Positions 60,445 to 64,000 of a stretch of DNA of 64,000 nt are shown piece by piece. This DNA comes from Cercis canadensis. Lineage: Eukaryota; Streptophyta; Magnoliopsida; Fabales; Fabaceae. The notes beneath the pieces are model-generated. The model was not told the DNA's origin and searched no databases. It saw nothing but the letters and a program-made list of their open reading frames with translations. Position 1 is the first letter of the stretch; each line of letters opens with the position of its first letter. The DNA lies in assembly GCA_003255065.1 (NCBI GenBank), contig QAOA01002523.1, positions 43,878-107,877 on the forward strand, read 5' to 3'. The translations under genes and the position numbers were made by a program.

Positions 60445-61418
60445 GGGGTGTACACAACCCAGTCTACCCGAAATAAACCGACGAAAACCGACCGAAATAT
60501 GACAAATCCGACGGTTCCAAATGAAGTCGGTCGAGATCGGTGGCTGAGATGCATTGAAACAGTTTTATTTGGTCGGTTCGGTTTCAGGTAAGAAAAACCG
60601 AATTAAGCCGATACATCCAGATATTAAGAGGGTGTGAAATCCTAGGGTCATTTTCAGCCCTTGGATCAATGCAGGGGGTAATTCATCTACGGAGATGATG
60701 CCATCGAGATTTGTAATATTTATTCTGACTCTTGGTATTCCCATTCTCATGCCACACACACAACAATTAATATTGGTCTTGTTTGGTTTTCACTTCTCTC
60801 TCTCCACTTTTAAATTTAATATTTAATAGCAATCCCATCAGCTCCAATATCGACGACCGTTCGTCCTTTTGCTTTCACAGCCATTGTGATGTCTTCTCTG
60901 TTGTGATTATTCCTCCACAAACACAGTCGCTTTCACTTCTCTTATGTGTACGAGTAATACCAGTAAGCAAAGCAATTTGATGCTTCAGGTTTTCAATAAT
61001 AGAAGGAGGAGGTGTGTTGTCTACTGCCCCTGCATATCTTACCGGTGGAATCAACCTTCTCCACTTGAAGAAGATCAGCGTTAAGCTCCTCTCCTTTATT
61101 ATGCTAATATTTTTTTTTTTTTTTTTTTGCATTCAATTTATACAAATTTGCTGAGTATTGTAAAATAGTTCAAGATTCAGCATCACATATATTTTTCATC
61201 TACACTTTTCTTCTTCTACATCTGCTTCTATTCTCTATTCTTTTCTTTTCTGAAAAAAAAAAGAAAACTAATATACCAAACCCGATTTAACCCACCCACC
61301 TATGATCGAAACCAACCAACCTGAGATCTTTTGGTTTCTGCATAGTTTTGGTCGGTGACGGGTGAAGGTTTTTCAACCCGAAGACCTTCGGTCGGGTGAG
61401 GAAGTGATGAACAAACTT
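60445..61418. mobile_element. Putative transposon with ACCGAC-rich ends
   Basis: The left end starts GGGGTGTACACAACCC and is dense in ACCGACCGAAA-like words. The right part carries inverted words (GGTCGGTGACGG, CTTCGGTCGGG) and ends near 'gtgatgaacaa'. Such ends are common in Mutator-like and hAT-like plant elements. The interior (60780-61090) has higher GC and exon-like composition, but no protein was recognised. Target-site duplication not found; the right end is uncertain. Confidence 0.35.
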
Positions 61419-61429
61419 TTTATGCAGTA

Positions 61430-62760
61430 GTTAACTCTTATATTTAGCTTCTTAAACCTCTTTTGGGCCTATTTAATTGGGCTTGGGCCTCATTTGATGA
61501 CTTTGGATCCATTTGTGCCTAATTGCAATTTTCAGCAATAGTGAGCATTTTATGCTGTCTCTGTGTTTCGTGCATATCTTGAGTTCTGGATATCTAAAAA
61601 TTTCGAGTCTTACCTTGTAGGAAATATGAGAAAATTATCTACAACTTTCATTCAGGGCTTCAAAGCCAATTCGGAGGTCCAAAAGGTCATATGCAGCCTA
61701 GAATCCAGAGAAGAGATGCTGTCGCAGGATCCTGACCCGCATGCAGTGTTTGGGCCATAACTTGAGTTTCATATGTCATATGGACTTCAAACTGGTCCCA
61801 TTAGAAATCTAAGATGCAGAGCTTCAATTGTTATGAAGGCCAGTTAACCAGAGTGTATATTTTAGATGGTCGTATTTCCGGTAGAAGTTAGCTGATGGTT
61901 CCAGAGACCTGTTGGCACTTAAATGAGCCTAACTTCTTCATCACAAGTCCAATTGAGCCCAAACCAAAGCCCAATGAAAGCTAAGGCCCATGGGAATCAG
62001 TGTGACCTAAGGGTAATTTGGGTGTACATGCAATTTTGGAGGTCTATATGTGCAGAAGGAGGCAGCCGAAATCAGAATCAAGACTTAGGATATTTTTAGA
62101 CAGCTTTTCAAGTTTTCTCTCTAGATATTTTGTAAGAACTTGGCTTCTCTTGTTCATGGAGGGTTAAATACTCTAATCAATCAAGGTTTTGGCTATCTGA
62201 TTATTGATTTTGAGATTATGTTTTGTTGTTATTCATTTAGTTGTTAATCAAGTTCTTTAAATCCTCTGAAATATTCTGTTTGAATTGCTTAATTCGGATT
62301 TGGATTTTTATATTCTGTTTTCATGTGATAAAAGAAGATTGTATGGTTAATTAATGGTTCTAAGCTTTTGGACGGATTAATTACCCTTGGCTGGATTCTG
62401 GACTTAGGTTAAACTGGACTTGAATGTTTGCTTAATTCATTTAGTCTCCTGTTGATCCAAATTCTGGTTGCTTAACCAGTGGATATCCATAGAGGACTGA
62501 GAGGCTTCTTGATGTTCTCTAAGGCCAAGAATATGGTTAATAATTAATTGGATCCTTGGAAATCAAGCATGGATTAAAATCAGAATCACTTAGACTTGGA
62601 TTGGTTGTTTTCCTTTAGGTTTACCACTTATAATTAATTTATGTCAATCACTAAAACAAACAAAACCCCCTTGTTTATATGTTTTTAAAACTGATTCACT
62701 AAATAAAATAATCCTTTGGTTTGACCTAGGGTTGTCTTATGCTACAAGTAACTTAGGTNC
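61430..62760 (+). mobile_element. LTR-like or non-autonomous retroelement sequence
   Basis: GC-moderate, non-coding sequence with phrases such as 'cgtgcatatcttgagttctg' and 'atttcgagtcttacc' that recur in long plant LTRs and LARD-type elements. No paired LTR is inside the window. The call rests on recollection of similar repeats and is weak. Confidence 0.25.
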
Positions 62761-63048
62761 ATAAACCCTAAACTAAAAATTGGGCAAAGTCTTCTAGCCT
62801 TTTGTATATGCTTCTTAATCTTAATGTATTGACTCTGATCATAAGAAATCTTTTTGCAATTTTTGGTTCCATTCTCCACTCTATGCATATGAATACACAT
62901 TTCAAAGCTTACAATGTAGATACCATTATATTTTTAATTAATCAAAAGCAATTCTTATTGAATTTACCTGATGGATAATGTCCCGTTATATTCTAGGGAA
63001 AATTAGTATTAGGGACCCAAACATATACTTATNACAAAAAAAAAAAAT

Positions 63049-63082
<34 letters not shown>

Positions 63083-64000
63083 CCCGATTTTTTTTAATTA
63101 TTTTAATGGATTAAGTATGGTTATTTCATTATTTTTCAGCAACTAAACATATAACAAAATAACCATAGATTCGAACGGAATATGAAAGCTGAGTTTGGTT
63201 ATTTGAACAACCACACTTTCCCTTTAAAATAATTAAAATGTTTGTGGTTATTTCCTGAAAATAAGTCCCCATTTGAGTCTCATTGATTTTCCCCATATTC
63301 TAATCTTATAGTTATAGACATGGTTAACTGGGTATTTTTGTAACAACCCCCTCATCTGGACCCTTTTCGAAGTGAGTATAGTGAGGGTGCATGTACTCCA
63401 ACTAAACAAGAAAAAGAATAATGGCTCATGGGTTCAGATCAGTATAAATATACTATAATGCAATAATAAAAAATTGCAAAACACTTTGACTTGCAGATCG
63501 AGTTGAGAAAATAAATACTCATTTGTCTTATGCTTAATAAAGATAATGAGCTAATGAACATATGGATTACTTTATACATTAAATAATGGTTCGTGGTTCA
63601 GATCAATTTAACAAATAGGATATTCACATGATTTCTTGTCTTAAACACTGCTAAATAATTATCTTATTATCAAGGATAATATGTTATTTACGGCACGAGG
63701 AGTACATAAAATAACAAAATCCTTATAAAAGTACTTGTTCTTCTGTAACAGGTGCTGCCAAAATGGCAGCAGTGATTTCATTTTTAGATAAATTCAAAAT
63801 TTTGCTTCCCTGTATGGCTTTGACGAAAATATTGGTTTAATGAGTAAATCTCAAATTGATAATTAAAAAATACAATTAAAATAACTAAAATTTAAGAAAA
63901 CCTACAACAAATAAGCCAAATAAGCCCGAAACTACTTCGGACCCTTTGTGCTTTATGCTTTTAGCTTTTTATTTGATTTAACCAACAACATAAGAGGACA
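62761..64000. other. Right edge, no gene recognised
   Basis: AT-rich DNA with an N at 63033 next to long A runs. No ORF of interest, splice-consistent exon or transposon terminus was seen. Confidence 0.4.

Overview
The window is nuclear DNA from a flowering plant. The genes are short exons separated by AT-rich introns with GT-AG junctions, and the intergenic space is crowded with plant transposon types (CACTA, hAT-like, Mutator-like and Tourist-like MITEs, tRNA-derived SINEs, Ty1-copia and other LTR-element remnants). Gene content and protein style suggest a eudicot, probably a woody rosid; that last step is inference. No prokaryotic, organellar or viral gene cluster was seen.

Six genes could be modelled exon by exon. 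Left to right: (1) a VIN3-like/VRN5-type PHD-FNIII-VID protein (+, coding 8520-17056), with very long TE-filled 5' introns and an apparent one-base frameshift near 14470; (2) MORF2/DAL, a plastid RNA-editing factor (-, 18754-21748), with part of exon 3 duplicated at an N; (3) a GDSL esterase/lipase (+, 23478-27550) with His in place of the oxyanion-hole Asn of block III; (4) cyanase (-, 28068-32198); (5) chlorophyllase (+, 37302-39429); (6) a sieve element occlusion protein (+, 56896-59836). For all but the first, the exons sum to an intact reading frame. A probable promoter and 5' exon of a seventh gene reads leftwards out of the window at about 2650-2371.

Between cyanase and the transposon-rich right half, a direct duplication of about 4 kb (32245-36322 and 41075-44919) brackets the chlorophyllase gene. 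Both copies carry the same hAT-like insertion with matching 8-bp target-site duplications, so that insertion came first. From 45 to 55.4 kb there is essentially only mobile DNA: a decayed retroelement ORF, LTR-like sequence, two CACTA elements of one family in opposite orientation, a foldback element and a dead copia polymerase. From 60.4 kb to the end there are repeats and no convincing gene.

The genes do not form a pathway. They cover chromatin silencing, plastid RNA editing, lipid/ester hydrolysis, cyanate detoxification, chlorophyll dephytylation and phloem plugging. The assembly has twelve single N characters. At five of them the sequence on one side is repeated on the other, which looks like unmerged contig or allele overlaps; local duplications at those points should not be read as biology.
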